Shown here: positions 45,260 through 53,983 of the stretch, piece by piece
Numbering within the stretch: position 1 is the first letter of the stretch
Layout: the number at the start of each line of letters is the position of its first letter
Source of the DNA: Desulfobacteraceae bacterium
GTDB taxonomy: Bacteria; Desulfobacterota; Desulfobacteria; Desulfobacterales; Desulfobacteraceae
DNA: 64,000 nt
Assembly: GCA_016743945.1 (NCBI GenBank)
Contig: JADGFI010000001.1
Coordinates: 335,901 to 399,900 of the forward strand
Direction of reading: 5' to 3'
Made by a program: the position numbers and the translations under genes
The notes under the pieces: model-generated
Told to the model about the DNA's origin: nothing
The model's input: the letters and a program-made list of their open reading frames with translations, nothing else
Database searches by the model: none

Positions 45260-47293
45260 ATGAAGTTGGGATTTCGTGATAAAATATATATGGGTATTTT
45301 TTCTTTGCTCCTAATCCAGGGGCTTGTTGTTTTCTTCTGGGTCAGCCATGTCATGAAAGAATCCATACTCGAAGAAATTAAAAATCGAGGAATCACAATA
45401 GGAATAAGCCTTTCCGCACGCATGGTAGAGCCCCTTCTGGCCATGGATTTTTTGAGAATGAAAGTTTTGGTGGATGAAACCGTCCAGCTGGGGGATGATA
45501 TCTTTTATACCTTTGTTCTGGACCGGAACGGTAGGCCGTTGGTCTATACGTTTAAACACGGGTTTCCCATAGCGCTTAAGACGGTGAATTCTGTTTCGGA
45601 TCATAAGAAAGGATCTATGAAACTTCTGGATACAGGCGAACACCTGATTTATGATTATGCCGTGCCAATCATCATTAATGGGGATCGACTGGGAACAATG
45701 CGGCTGGGTCTTTTCCGGACAAGGGCTGAAAAAGCAGTCAATAAAGTTATGATTTCTGCTCTTGTAACAATTCTCTTTGCAATATTCGCTGCAGGTGTGG
45801 TTGGCACCTTGTTGCTCAACCCTGTGACAGAAAATATTAAAAAATTGTACGCATCATCGGAGCAGGCATTGCGGGGAAACCTGGATGCAAGGACTGCCCC
45901 GATGTTGAAAAGAAATTGCTGGGATATTATGCAATGTCATCAGAAAGAATGCCCGGCATACAAAAATTATCATCACAGGTGCTGGTATCTGGCAGGGACC
46001 CTTTGCCCAACCTGTGTTGAAGGAGAATATGCAAGAACAATAGATTCCTGCCGGCAATGTAAGGTTCATAAACAATGTTCCGGAGATGAAATCCAGAGCC
46101 TTGCAGAAAGTTTTGATGCCATGACCCTGTCTTTAAACGGCAACCTGACGGACCTGAGAGATACCAAAAGTGTTTTGAATGAACAAAAAGCCTTGCTGCA
46201 AACTATTTTGGATGCCATTCCTGATTTTATATCCCTGCAGGATCTTGAAGGCCGATACGTATCGGTTAACGAGGCTTTTTGTAAAATGTTGGACAAGAAC
46301 AAAACGGATATTGTGGGCCAAAAGAATATTGACTTGTTTTCAAAACATAGGGCAGTCTTATATGATCAAGAAGATAGAGAGGTACTGGGTACGAGAATCC
46401 CGCTTGTCAAAGAAAATAAGGTGGGGGGATCAAAAGGGACAAAATGGTTGCATGTGGTGAAAATTCCTGTTTTGGAGGCGAGCCATGGGATGATGAGCAT
46501 TGTGTGCAGCGGCAGGGATATTACACAGCTTAAAGCGGTCCAGGAACAGCTTTCCCATGCCCAAAAAATGGAATCCGTGGGACGCCTGGCGGCTGGTGTT
46601 GCCCATGAAATCAACACCCCCCTTGGCATAATACTTGGCTATGCCCAGCTTTTGCTCGAAGAGCTTGAAAAAAACAGCCAATCCCATGAAGATGTGGCCA
46701 CCATTGTTAAACAGACAAAAAATTGTTCCAAAATTGTTGCGGATCTTTTGAATTTTTCCCGATCCAGTGAAAGCCATATCATTGAATTTAATATGAATGA
46801 AGCCATTGAGGAGGTTCTAGGGATGGTTGAACATACCTTTGGCTTGAATCATGTTCTGGTCAGGCGTGAGTATCATAAAAATCCTTTATGGGTGAAGGGG
46901 GACAAGGAAAAACTCAAACAGGTCATTATCAATTTATTGAACAATGCATTTGATGCCATTCAAAAGGATGGCAGCATCTGTGTGGCGACCGATGGGAAGA
47001 AAGAAAAGGAAATAAAAATATCCATATCAGATTCAGGTTGTGGAATTTCCAAGGAAAATATAAATAAGATATTTGAACCGTTTTACTCCACCAAGGGCCC
47101 TGACAAGGGAACCGGACTTGGATTGTCGGTTACATTTGGCATTATAAAAGAGCACAACGGAAGTATTAAGGTATACTCTCCTGGGTTGTCAGGAAAAAAA
47201 GAAGAGGGGGGGGCACAATTTATAGTGGTGCTGCCCTCTCATTTAAATGGAAAAAAGGGAGAAATCAATGGCGAAAATTCTCGCATTGGATGA
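45260..47293 (+). CDS. Membrane sensor histidine kinase with Cys-rich insert
   Basis: 677 residues. TM1 (about 9-30), a periplasmic domain (about 31-155), TM2 (about 160-185), then a HAMP-like start interrupted by an insert (about 218-275) with ten Cys: C-W-D-I-M-Q-C, C-P-A-Y, C-W-Y-L-A-G-T-L-C-P-T-C and C-R-Q-C-K-V-H-K-Q-C. A PAS domain follows (about 310-430), then HisKA with H449 in G-V-A-H-E-I-N-T-P and HATPase_c. The Cys pattern resembles the CW-containing modules fused to chemoreceptors and kinases in deltaproteobacteria and may bind metal or sense redox. The stop overlaps the next gene by 26 bases. Confidence 0.88.
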   Translation: MKLGFRDKIYMGIFSLLLIQGLVVFFWVSHVMKESILEEIKNRGITIGISLSARMVEPLLAMDFLRMKVLVDETVQLGDDIFYTFVLDRNGRPLVYTFKHGFPIALKTVNSVSDHKKGSMKLLDTGEHLIYDYAVPIIINGDRLGTMRLGLFRTRAEKAVNKVMISALVTILFAIFAAGVVGTLLLNPVTENIKKLYASSEQALRGNLDARTAPMLKRNCWDIMQCHQKECPAYKNYHHRCWYLAGTLCPTCVEGEYARTIDSCRQCKVHKQCSGDEIQSLAESFDAMTLSLNGNLTDLRDTKSVLNEQKALLQTILDAIPDFISLQDLEGRYVSVNEAFCKMLDKNKTDIVGQKNIDLFSKHRAVLYDQEDREVLGTRIPLVKENKVGGSKGTKWLHVVKIPVLEASHGMMSIVCSGRDITQLKAVQEQLSHAQKMESVGRLAAGVAHEINTPLGIILGYAQLLLEELEKNSQSHEDVATIVKQTKNCSKIVADLLNFSRSSESHIIEFNMNEAIEEVLGMVEHTFGLNHVLVRREYHKNPLWVKGDKEKLKQVIINLLNNAFDAIQKDGSICVATDGKKEKEIKISISDSGCGISKENINKIFEPFYSTKGPDKGTGLGLSVTFGIIKEHNGSIKVYSPGLSGKKEEGGAQFIVVLPSHLNGKKGEINGENSRIG

Positions 47294-47627
47294 TATATGG
47301 GATGCAGCTAACCTGGTTAAACGGATTCTTGAGAAAAAAGGTCATACCGTTACGCCTTTTACAGAAGAAGAAGACGCCATTAAATTTGTAGAATCCAATG
47401 AGGTTGACCTGGCGATCCTGGATATTAAGTTAAAAAAGATGAGCGGGGTTGAGGTCTTAGAAGAATTGAAAAAACGCTCCCCCTCAATTCGGGTGATTAT
47501 GCTGACAGGCTACCCCACCATCGAGACCGCCAGAGAGTGCTTAAAACTGGGAGCCAGCGAATATTGTGTGAAACCAATTGATAAGGAGGAGCTGGAAAAT
47601 AAGGTGGCCCAGGTTCTTCAAAATTAA
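47268..47627 (+). CDS. Response regulator, receiver domain only
   Basis: 119 residues from ATG 47268 (AAAAGGGAGAAATCA upstream), overlapping the kinase gene by 26 bases. It has L-D-D near the N-terminus, phospho-acceptor D52 in L-A-I-L-D-I-K, M-L-T-G-Y-P and C-V-K-P-I. The Y-P-T-I-E-T-A-R-E segment is NtrC-like, but no ATPase or DNA-binding domain follows. It is the obvious partner of the upstream kinase and acts by protein contact. Confidence 0.9.
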   Translation: MAKILALDDIWDAANLVKRILEKKGHTVTPFTEEEDAIKFVESNEVDLAILDIKLKKMSGVEVLEELKKRSPSIRVIMLTGYPTIETARECLKLGASEYCVKPIDKEELENKVAQVLQN

Positions 47628-47640
47628 TCTTTCGGGCCTG

Positions 47641-48711
47641 CTATTTGTTAATCCGGGTTATTTTTTCAATGTCGGCCATGTAATGGAAAAATTTTTGTAC
47701 AAATTTTCCTGAAACCGTATCTGCCACAGAAAATTGAAACCCGGTATCTGTCAGAAATTTTCCTGAAAAAGCTAAAAACACGCTTTGGGAAAGCTCAAAG
47801 AGCATATTCTGGATTTCATGTTTGTCTGCTGAAACCCCAAGTGCGTTGTAAGTTCTGCATCTTGCGGGTCTTATTTCGTAAATTTCACAACCAGTCCCCC
47901 CATTGAACGGGCACAGGAGGCGTTGCTGTTTATATGTCTTAACAGCCCTTTCTATAAACACTTTTCTTCGCGCTGAGCTGACGTGTTTGTTAATTTTAGA
48001 GTGGAGATAAAGGACCTCTATCAATTGAAGGTCAAACATTTCAGAACAGCAGGTTTGTTCTGTTTTACCGCATTGGCGAGTGGTGCTTTCCTGCTGTTTT
48101 TGAATTTCTTTATCCAATTTTGTATCAATGTTTTTGATCAAAAATTCATAATCGGCAAAGAAAAGACTTAAGTCCACCCTGTTTTTAATCTCCAGGGAGG
48201 GCTCCCTGATTTTCAGGACACCTGAGCGTTTACCATATTTTTTTAATAGTTTCCACTGACCGTAATTGGAAGGATTCGCATTTGAGGCGTTTAATTTTTT
48301 TGAAGCGGCTTTCAGGGTAAGGCCCCTGCGAATCATATAGGAAGTAACAAAGGTGCCGGTTCGCCCAACTCCGTGGCGGCAATGAACCAGCACTTTTTTC
48401 CCCAGATAAATGGCTTCATCAAGCCAGGCCAATGCCTTTTCCATGTCTTCTATCTCGGGAATGTCCTCGTCCCATATGGGAAGGTAATAGACATCAAAGC
48501 CTGAAGATTCTTCAATCTCATGAAGATCGCTAAATTCTGCGCAAAGATTTATAATGGCATCAATTCCTTGGGTTTTTATGGAAACAAGCTGGTCATATGA
48601 CATGGGGGCATGTCCGACAGCAAGGCTGGCTGTGATCCATGTTATGGCGTATGGGCACACCTTAAGATTCTTCCCGTCGGTGTTTTTTATTGACAGCCGA
48701 TCTGAAATCAT
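47641..48711 (-). CDS. Dual-specificity phosphatase fused to YkgJ-type Cys cluster domain
   Basis: 356 residues. The first half (about 20-160) is a cysteine-dependent phosphatase with P-loop H-C111-R-H-G-V-G-R117-T-G and a possible general acid in W-D81-E-D. The second half (about 210-300) has spaced cysteines, C-C, L-L-C-P-F, G-C-E-I-Y and R-P-A-R-C-R-T-Y, the pattern of YkgJ/CxxCxxCC metal-binding proteins. The fusion suggests a metal-dependent or redox-tuned phosphatase. Its first 50 bases overlap the end of the PEP-synthase-like gene, so the two are translated together. Confidence 0.8.
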   Translation of the reverse strand: MISDRLSIKNTDGKNLKVCPYAITWITASLAVGHAPMSYDQLVSIKTQGIDAIINLCAEFSDLHEIEESSGFDVYYLPIWDEDIPEIEDMEKALAWLDEAIYLGKKVLVHCRHGVGRTGTFVTSYMIRRGLTLKAASKKLNASNANPSNYGQWKLLKKYGKRSGVLKIREPSLEIKNRVDLSLFFADYEFLIKNIDTKLDKEIQKQQESTTRQCGKTEQTCCSEMFDLQLIEVLYLHSKINKHVSSARRKVFIERAVKTYKQQRLLCPFNGGTGCEIYEIRPARCRTYNALGVSADKHEIQNMLFELSQSVFLAFSGKFLTDTGFQFSVADTVSGKFVQKFFHYMADIEKITRINK

Positions 48712-51274
48712 ACCGACCCTTCATAAAATCATCCACCAGAATTTCTAGTTCCATGTTTTCCTTAAGATACATATCCATGAGCTTGGTGGCACCCAAAAGT
48801 CGTCCGAGGATATCCAGTGTTTTCTCCATGGTTTTTAAGGACACGTGCTTGAATTGGGCATCAACAAGATCTGATTTGATGGTCACTGAAAAGCCGAGTC
48901 GCGTTAAAATTTCTTTAATAAAAGAGGCCCTGAGGGATCTTCCCACAAGGCTGCCACCGCCACCGGAAAACCGGAAAAGGATATAATTATCGTCTGTTGA
49001 AGAAGAGCAGATGGTATCTATGATGACAAAATGATATCCAAATCTGAAATTTACATTCAAATATTCTTTTGATAGAACCGCGTAGCTTCCGAACTGGGGA
49101 GAATCAGCGCTGATGATGCCGCCGGCCATGACGATTCTGTCGTAGGCCTCCCAGTCAAAATGGGAGGTTTCAGACCAGCTGATGTTGGGGTTTGAAAGTC
49201 CTTTGAATAAGGCTTTCATTGGAGTGCTGGCAATGTTTTCAGGTTTTAAAAAGTTTACATTTTCTTGATCTTTTGTTTTTGGGATATCTTTGATCCCCGA
49301 GCCCACATCAAGGACATAAAAGAGAATGGGGATATTGGAAATAAGTTTTTTTGCCCCCTTTCTCCTGCTGCCTTTTCTATTGCCCATTAAAAACATTTCT
49401 TTCATGGCTGTTTCATGGGTAAACCGGATAATATCATGGAGAGATCTGCATGCTTCCGGCACAAAAAACTTAGATTCAGGGTTTGTAAGCTTTAATTTGG
49501 TGCTAAAATTAATCACATACCGCAGTTTGGTCATAAACGAGCTGTCTGCAAAAAAGGGTTCTTTGGGCGGGGCTTTATCCACTAGGGCATTTACCCTTCC
49601 CTGGTATACCCTTCCCTGGGCGGCATCCACGGTCACAAGACTTCCCTGGACAAGATCATGAAACCCATTTGTCGGGTTTACAATGGCCGGAATTTTAAAC
49701 TCTCTGGCAATGGATGAAAAATGACTGGCCCGGCTTCCCGTACCGATGATAACAGCATTTATTTTGTCTATTGCCATGGCAAATTGAGGCAAGGAGTGCC
49801 TGGCAACAAGCACTGATCCTTCGGGTATCTGGGATATTTGTGATAATTGTTCAAGAATATAAACAGGACCGGATCCTGTTCCCGGGCAGACAGGTTCGCC
49901 TCCTGAACAAATTGTTTTATTCACAATCTGGGTCTTGCTTTTTTGGGCGGATTTCCCTGTGTTTTGAATCTTTTCCGGATGGATGTTCAAGGGCCTGGAC
50001 TGGAGGATAAAAAGGTTACCGGATGTGTCCTGGCACCATTCGATATCCTGTGGGTGGTTGAAATGGGTTTCAAGACCGATACCCCACCTGGCAAGGGTTA
50101 AGCAAGTGGGTTCATCAAGGGAAAGACGGTTTTGCTGTTGCAGATCTGTTTCAATGGTTTGGGTGTGAATATCCGAGGCAAGAACCATGCGGTTTCGTTT
50201 GGTCCCAGTTTTTGTGCTGGAGATATTATCAGGGTCTCGTTTAGAGATCCGGATAACATCCGGTGATACCTGCCCTTCTACGAGCAGTCCCCCCTGTCCC
50301 CAAACGGAATGGATCAATACAGTGTCAGAAGACAGGTTTCCGATATCTCTGGTATAGATTACGCCGGATGCTTTTGCGTCGATCATTTCAAGGACAAGGA
50401 CTCCCATGGGGGCTTCATCGTCCATAATCCCCCGGCTGATTCGATAAAAAAGCGCCTGGGGGGAGTATTTGCTTGCAATGATCTTCTTGTATCCGTCTAA
50501 AACATCCTTTTTTTTCCAATTTAAAAGGGTGAGATATTGACCGGCAAAAGATGCGTTTCCGTCCTCTTTAACCGCACTGCTTCGAAGGGCAATCCTGGAA
50601 TTAGTTTTTTTGCCTTTTTCAAGGGTCTCCATGGCATCCATTATCGCCATATCAATATCGACCGGCACCGTGGCATTCAATATGAGCTGCTCAATTTTCC
50701 GGGCTGTCTGCGCCAGAGACGAGGGGTCACTGATATCAAGGTCGGCCAGTTTTTCATTTATGAGGTCGCGTAAATTGTTCGCCTCCAAGAAAAAATGAAA
50801 GGCATTGGTGGTGATGACAAACCCGTCGGGTGCAGGTAGGTGGAGTTCCTGGTTCAGACAGGATAAAGAGAATGCTTTTTTGCCGGCAATTGCTTCACTA
50901 AAAGATGCGATTTTATCAAACGCCAGGGTAAATGGGGGTGAAAATTCAAATTCCGGGGGGGCCAGCATAAACCGGACATAAAAATCAAATTTTTTAAAAT
51001 AGGATTTCAAGCTCCAATAGCTTGACGGGTTCATTTTTAGGAGCGCTTCAACCATTTGTAAAACGGTTAGGGAGAATTGCTCATAGGTTTTTACAACGGC
51101 CTGGAAGTCGGATTTTTTTTGGGCGTAATAGAGCTCCTCCAGGGTTGCCATCAATTCATGGGCGGCTTTGTCATATCTTAGCAGCCGCTTAAAGGCGTTA
51201 TATTTTTCCCTTAAAATGGTTCCCGGAGAAAAAATCTGGTATGTCCAGTATCTGAAAAAATTTTTAATCAGCAT
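48662..51274 (-). CDS. PEP-synthase-like protein lacking the catalytic barrel
   Basis: 870 residues from ATG 51274; an earlier TTG at 51340 gives a longer frame with no better site. After a helical N-terminus, a PEP/pyruvate-binding ATP-grasp domain (about 130-450) has R-S-S-A-V-K-E-D, A-S-F-A-G-Q-Y and L-Q-S-R-P-L. A mobile domain follows (about 490-570) with the phosphohistidine region G-S-R-A-S-H-F-S-S-I-A-R-E-F. The PEP-utilising TIM barrel of true PEP synthases is absent. Instead about 270 residues of unfamiliar sequence follow, including E-A-C-R-S-L-H-D-I-I-R-F and a G-G-G-G-S motif. It probably phosphorylates something other than pyruvate, or acts as a phosphotransfer protein. Confidence 0.7.
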   Translation of the reverse strand: MLIKNFFRYWTYQIFSPGTILREKYNAFKRLLRYDKAAHELMATLEELYYAQKKSDFQAVVKTYEQFSLTVLQMVEALLKMNPSSYWSLKSYFKKFDFYVRFMLAPPEFEFSPPFTLAFDKIASFSEAIAGKKAFSLSCLNQELHLPAPDGFVITTNAFHFFLEANNLRDLINEKLADLDISDPSSLAQTARKIEQLILNATVPVDIDMAIMDAMETLEKGKKTNSRIALRSSAVKEDGNASFAGQYLTLLNWKKKDVLDGYKKIIASKYSPQALFYRISRGIMDDEAPMGVLVLEMIDAKASGVIYTRDIGNLSSDTVLIHSVWGQGGLLVEGQVSPDVIRISKRDPDNISSTKTGTKRNRMVLASDIHTQTIETDLQQQNRLSLDEPTCLTLARWGIGLETHFNHPQDIEWCQDTSGNLFILQSRPLNIHPEKIQNTGKSAQKSKTQIVNKTICSGGEPVCPGTGSGPVYILEQLSQISQIPEGSVLVARHSLPQFAMAIDKINAVIIGTGSRASHFSSIAREFKIPAIVNPTNGFHDLVQGSLVTVDAAQGRVYQGRVNALVDKAPPKEPFFADSSFMTKLRYVINFSTKLKLTNPESKFFVPEACRSLHDIIRFTHETAMKEMFLMGNRKGSRRKGAKKLISNIPILFYVLDVGSGIKDIPKTKDQENVNFLKPENIASTPMKALFKGLSNPNISWSETSHFDWEAYDRIVMAGGIISADSPQFGSYAVLSKEYLNVNFRFGYHFVIIDTICSSSTDDNYILFRFSGGGGSLVGRSLRASFIKEILTRLGFSVTIKSDLVDAQFKHVSLKTMEKTLDILGRLLGATKLMDMYLKENMELEILVDDFMKGRYDFRSAVNKKHRREES

Positions 51275-51478
51275 TATCCATGATCGCTTATGGGCGTTCT
51301 TGTTTGTCTTAAAGATAACATCTAAGGTAAAAGAATACAAACTAGATATGCAGATGATCCCCCTGTCCCCTCTGGCAGGAAAACTTGATTTTTCTGGTTT
51401 TCTGTGTCTAATCTGTTACAGGTTTTAACATTTTTTTAGCCTTGTAAATTTAAGGATCTGCATTATTTTGCCCTAGAT

Positions 51479-51487
51479 TGGTATAAT
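51479..51487 (+). promoter_or_regulatory. Extended -10 promoter of the TelA operon
   Basis: TGGTATAAT, a perfect TGnTATAAT, ends 30 bases before the ATG at 51518, which has AAAGGAG in front. No good -35 was found. Confidence 0.55.
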
Positions 51488-51517
51488 ACTTACCCCGAAT
51501 ACAAAGGAGTAAACCAG

Positions 51518-52036
51518 ATGACAATGATTATTGCGGTAACCCTTTTTCTGGCTGCCGTCATCACCTTTGGCCTGGTCATGAAAAAGCTCAGAGCCGCTGG
51601 TATAAAGGTTCCTGAAGCCCCTGTGGCTTCCCCTGTACCATCAACATCCCCCGAAGAAGAATTTAAAGAGATCCTGAATGTATTGCTCAAACTAAACCTG
51701 ATGATCCGAAAAGATATGGATTTTTCCGAAGAGATGATCCTCAAAATTGAAGAAATAATTGATGACCTTAAAACCATCATTCCCGCCATGATGGAGCGAT
51801 ACCCCGGAGAATCTCTGACCTATGAGATCAAGAAAATCGGCCTGTCCCATCTGCACAAAGCCGTAAAGGAATTTCTTGATCTGTCCGGGGACAGCCGGCA
51901 AAAACAGCTGGACAATTTTAAGACAACCATCCAAAGCCTCCAGGATGTTACCCATAGATCCCGTGATATTATTGAAAGCAATGAAACCGCTGAGTTTAAA
52001 ACCATGGCGCATTTTCTTGCGGGAAAATTTTCTTAA
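51518..52036 (+). CDS. Membrane-anchored protein of the TelA operon, unknown
   Basis: 172 residues: one N-terminal membrane helix (about 2-20), a Pro/Ser/Ala-rich linker (32-48) and a helical, charged domain (50-172) that should lie in the cytoplasm. The family was not recognised. It is the first gene of a run of six tightly spaced plus-strand genes ending at 58331, so it probably serves the same envelope-related process. Confidence 0.75.
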   Translation: MTMIIAVTLFLAAVITFGLVMKKLRAAGIKVPEAPVASPVPSTSPEEEFKEILNVLLKLNLMIRKDMDFSEEMILKIEEIIDDLKTIIPAMMERYPGESLTYEIKKIGLSHLHKAVKEFLDLSGDSRQKQLDNFKTTIQSLQDVTHRSRDIIESNETAEFKTMAHFLAGKFS

Positions 52037-52089
52037 CCCATTCTTAGAAAGTGGGGCTGACCCCTATTTTTTCTCTTAAGGAGGAACCC

Positions 52090-53319
52090 ATGACCGATAT
52101 ATCCCAAGACCTAAAAAGTGTGGCCATTCAAGCCAAAGCCCCGATTCTTGCAGATGTGACTGAAATTTCAGGCCAGGGAGCACTGACGCCTGTACAATCC
52201 CCCTCCAACCTGGAAGCTATCCAGCCAAAACACCTGGCAGTGGAAGATATCCAGGCCCTGGAATCAGAGGCCAATTCATTTTTAGAAAAGGTAAAAGCAG
52301 AACCAGGGGACTGGCAGCTGGGCAATTTTGTCTTTGCTCTGGGCCAGGAAATCATGGATCAAACCCAGGCTCAGGTCACCCTTTATGACCGGAAAATGGG
52401 TGCTGTACTTAAAAGTGTTGCCACGGATGATTCTTCCCCCGTGGGGAAAAATATTCTTGCCATTAAAACCGAACTGGACAAGGTCAATCCCACAGTGGTG
52501 GGAAGACAGGAACTGCCCTTTCCCAAAAAAATGCTGGGCCTGTTCACCAAAACCGTGAACCGCATGCCCAAGGGAGATGAGATCCTAAAGGTGATTGCCG
52601 AACGCCGTGAAACCGTCAACTCCACCATTGACGGCATCCGGACCCATTTGCGCAACGAGGCCGATCAGGTGGCCTTTGATGCGTCGGAGCTTTCTACCAT
52701 TTGCGACTCCCTAAAAGAGATCCAACCCCGGCTCCAGGAAAAAATATACCTTGGCCAGATTATCTGGCAAAAACTTGTGGCCCACATGGAAACAGTGGAA
52801 GATTCACGAATCAAGGAAGCCCTGACCACCCTGACCTCGGACCTTGCCATGGCGGTTGTGGATCTCCAGACCATTGACAACTCCAACCTCCAGACCCGGT
52901 TTGGCGGAGAGATGATGGTCAGAAACTCCCATTTGGTAAGGCGACTGGTCCAGAGGACCGACATGATTCTGTCCACTGCCGTGAAAAATGCCCTGGCCGT
53001 CCGGGTGGCGGCAGAACAGCAGATGGAGACGCTCAAGCACCTGGATATGGTACAAAAGGCTGCTGCAGAAACCATGAAGGACACAGCAAAGGTCATTGGC
53101 AATGCCGCCATCAAGGGCGCCCAGATGAGCCAAAGCATGACCGTGAATATTGAGGCCCTGGAAGAGGCCTGTAACAGTTATGAAGAGGCTTTTGAAACCT
53201 ATGCCCAGATCTCCAAGGAAACCATCAACATCGCTTCCCAGAGCTCCACGGCCCTGGGCAAGATGAATGAACGGTTCAGGGCAAGAACCGATTCTTTGAC
53301 CGCCAGGCGCCAAGACTAA
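52090..53319 (+). CDS. Toxic-anion-resistance TelA/KlaA family protein
   Basis: 409 residues from ATG 52090, directly after TTAAGGAGGAACCC. The whole protein is helical, as in TelA. Characteristic are P-F-P-K-K-M-L-G-L-F, the Q-x-x-L-x-x-I-x-x-x-R core and the R-N-S-H-L-V-R-R-L-V-Q-R-T-D-M-I region (about 280-300). TelA family members are found in tellurite and envelope-stress loci; the biochemical function is not established. It starts 53 bases after the TM protein and is followed after 16 bases by the DUF4178-like gene. Confidence 0.9.
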   Translation: MTDISQDLKSVAIQAKAPILADVTEISGQGALTPVQSPSNLEAIQPKHLAVEDIQALESEANSFLEKVKAEPGDWQLGNFVFALGQEIMDQTQAQVTLYDRKMGAVLKSVATDDSSPVGKNILAIKTELDKVNPTVVGRQELPFPKKMLGLFTKTVNRMPKGDEILKVIAERRETVNSTIDGIRTHLRNEADQVAFDASELSTICDSLKEIQPRLQEKIYLGQIIWQKLVAHMETVEDSRIKEALTTLTSDLAMAVVDLQTIDNSNLQTRFGGEMMVRNSHLVRRLVQRTDMILSTAVKNALAVRVAAEQQMETLKHLDMVQKAAAETMKDTAKVIGNAAIKGAQMSQSMTVNIEALEEACNSYEEAFETYAQISKETINIASQSSTALGKMNERFRARTDSLTARRQD

Positions 53320-53335
53320 TAAAAGGAGGCACCCC

Positions 53336-53983
53336 ATGATTGATACTGCCGTTAAAAAATCATTTGATCAGCGGTTTTCCCTCGTCCGTACCCTTGATAA
53401 AAGCCGATTGATCCCAGAATCGGCCCAGGCGTCCCTCACCCTTATGGATGCGGACAAAGGCAGCTTTTTTACCTGTTTTGGTGACACCTATTATGTGAAG
53501 GAAAAAAACAGATACCAGGAAATGTCCGAGGATTTTGCCACCCGCAAGGATTATTTTATCACGGAGCTCACCTGCCTCTGCCTGGAAACAGGTCATGCAG
53601 GTCACTTTGAATGGGAAGTGGATGATGAGTTGGAAATATCCATCACCCTGGAACAGACCAGCTTCAAATATATCAAAGATGAAGAGGGTAAATCCGTGGA
53701 TGAAGATGATCTGGACCAGATTGCCGAGGATAAGGATGCCATTGTCTATGCCGGACAAAAGTTTTGGTATGAAGATGACTGGGCCGCTCTTTACCTTAGG
53801 GACGGAAAAGAGGAAAAGGTCTATATATATGAATTTGAAAATGAGGAGGGCAGTCTCTCTTTAACCATTGAAGAATGGACCGACTCCGGCCGGGATGAAT
53901 ACAAAATATATCTTTCAAAATCTGTGGTGCCTGACCAGATAACCATCATGAGCAAAGGAGCCCCAGGAGATGAGCTCTTATAA
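53336..53983 (+). CDS. DUF4178-like protein
   Basis: 215 residues, acidic, without membrane segments. The pattern W-E-V-D-D-E-L-E-I-S-I then F-W-Y-E-D-D-W-A-A-L-Y and E-E-W-T-D resembles DUF4178 proteins, which often sit next to DUF350 and spermidine-synthase-like genes. AAAAGGAGGCACCCC precedes the ATG. The last 14 bases overlap the lipoprotein gene, pointing to coupled translation. Confidence 0.65.
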   Translation: MIDTAVKKSFDQRFSLVRTLDKSRLIPESAQASLTLMDADKGSFFTCFGDTYYVKEKNRYQEMSEDFATRKDYFITELTCLCLETGHAGHFEWEVDDELEISITLEQTSFKYIKDEEGKSVDEDDLDQIAEDKDAIVYAGQKFWYEDDWAALYLRDGKEEKVYIYEFENEEGSLSLTIEEWTDSGRDEYKIYLSKSVVPDQITIMSKGAPGDELL

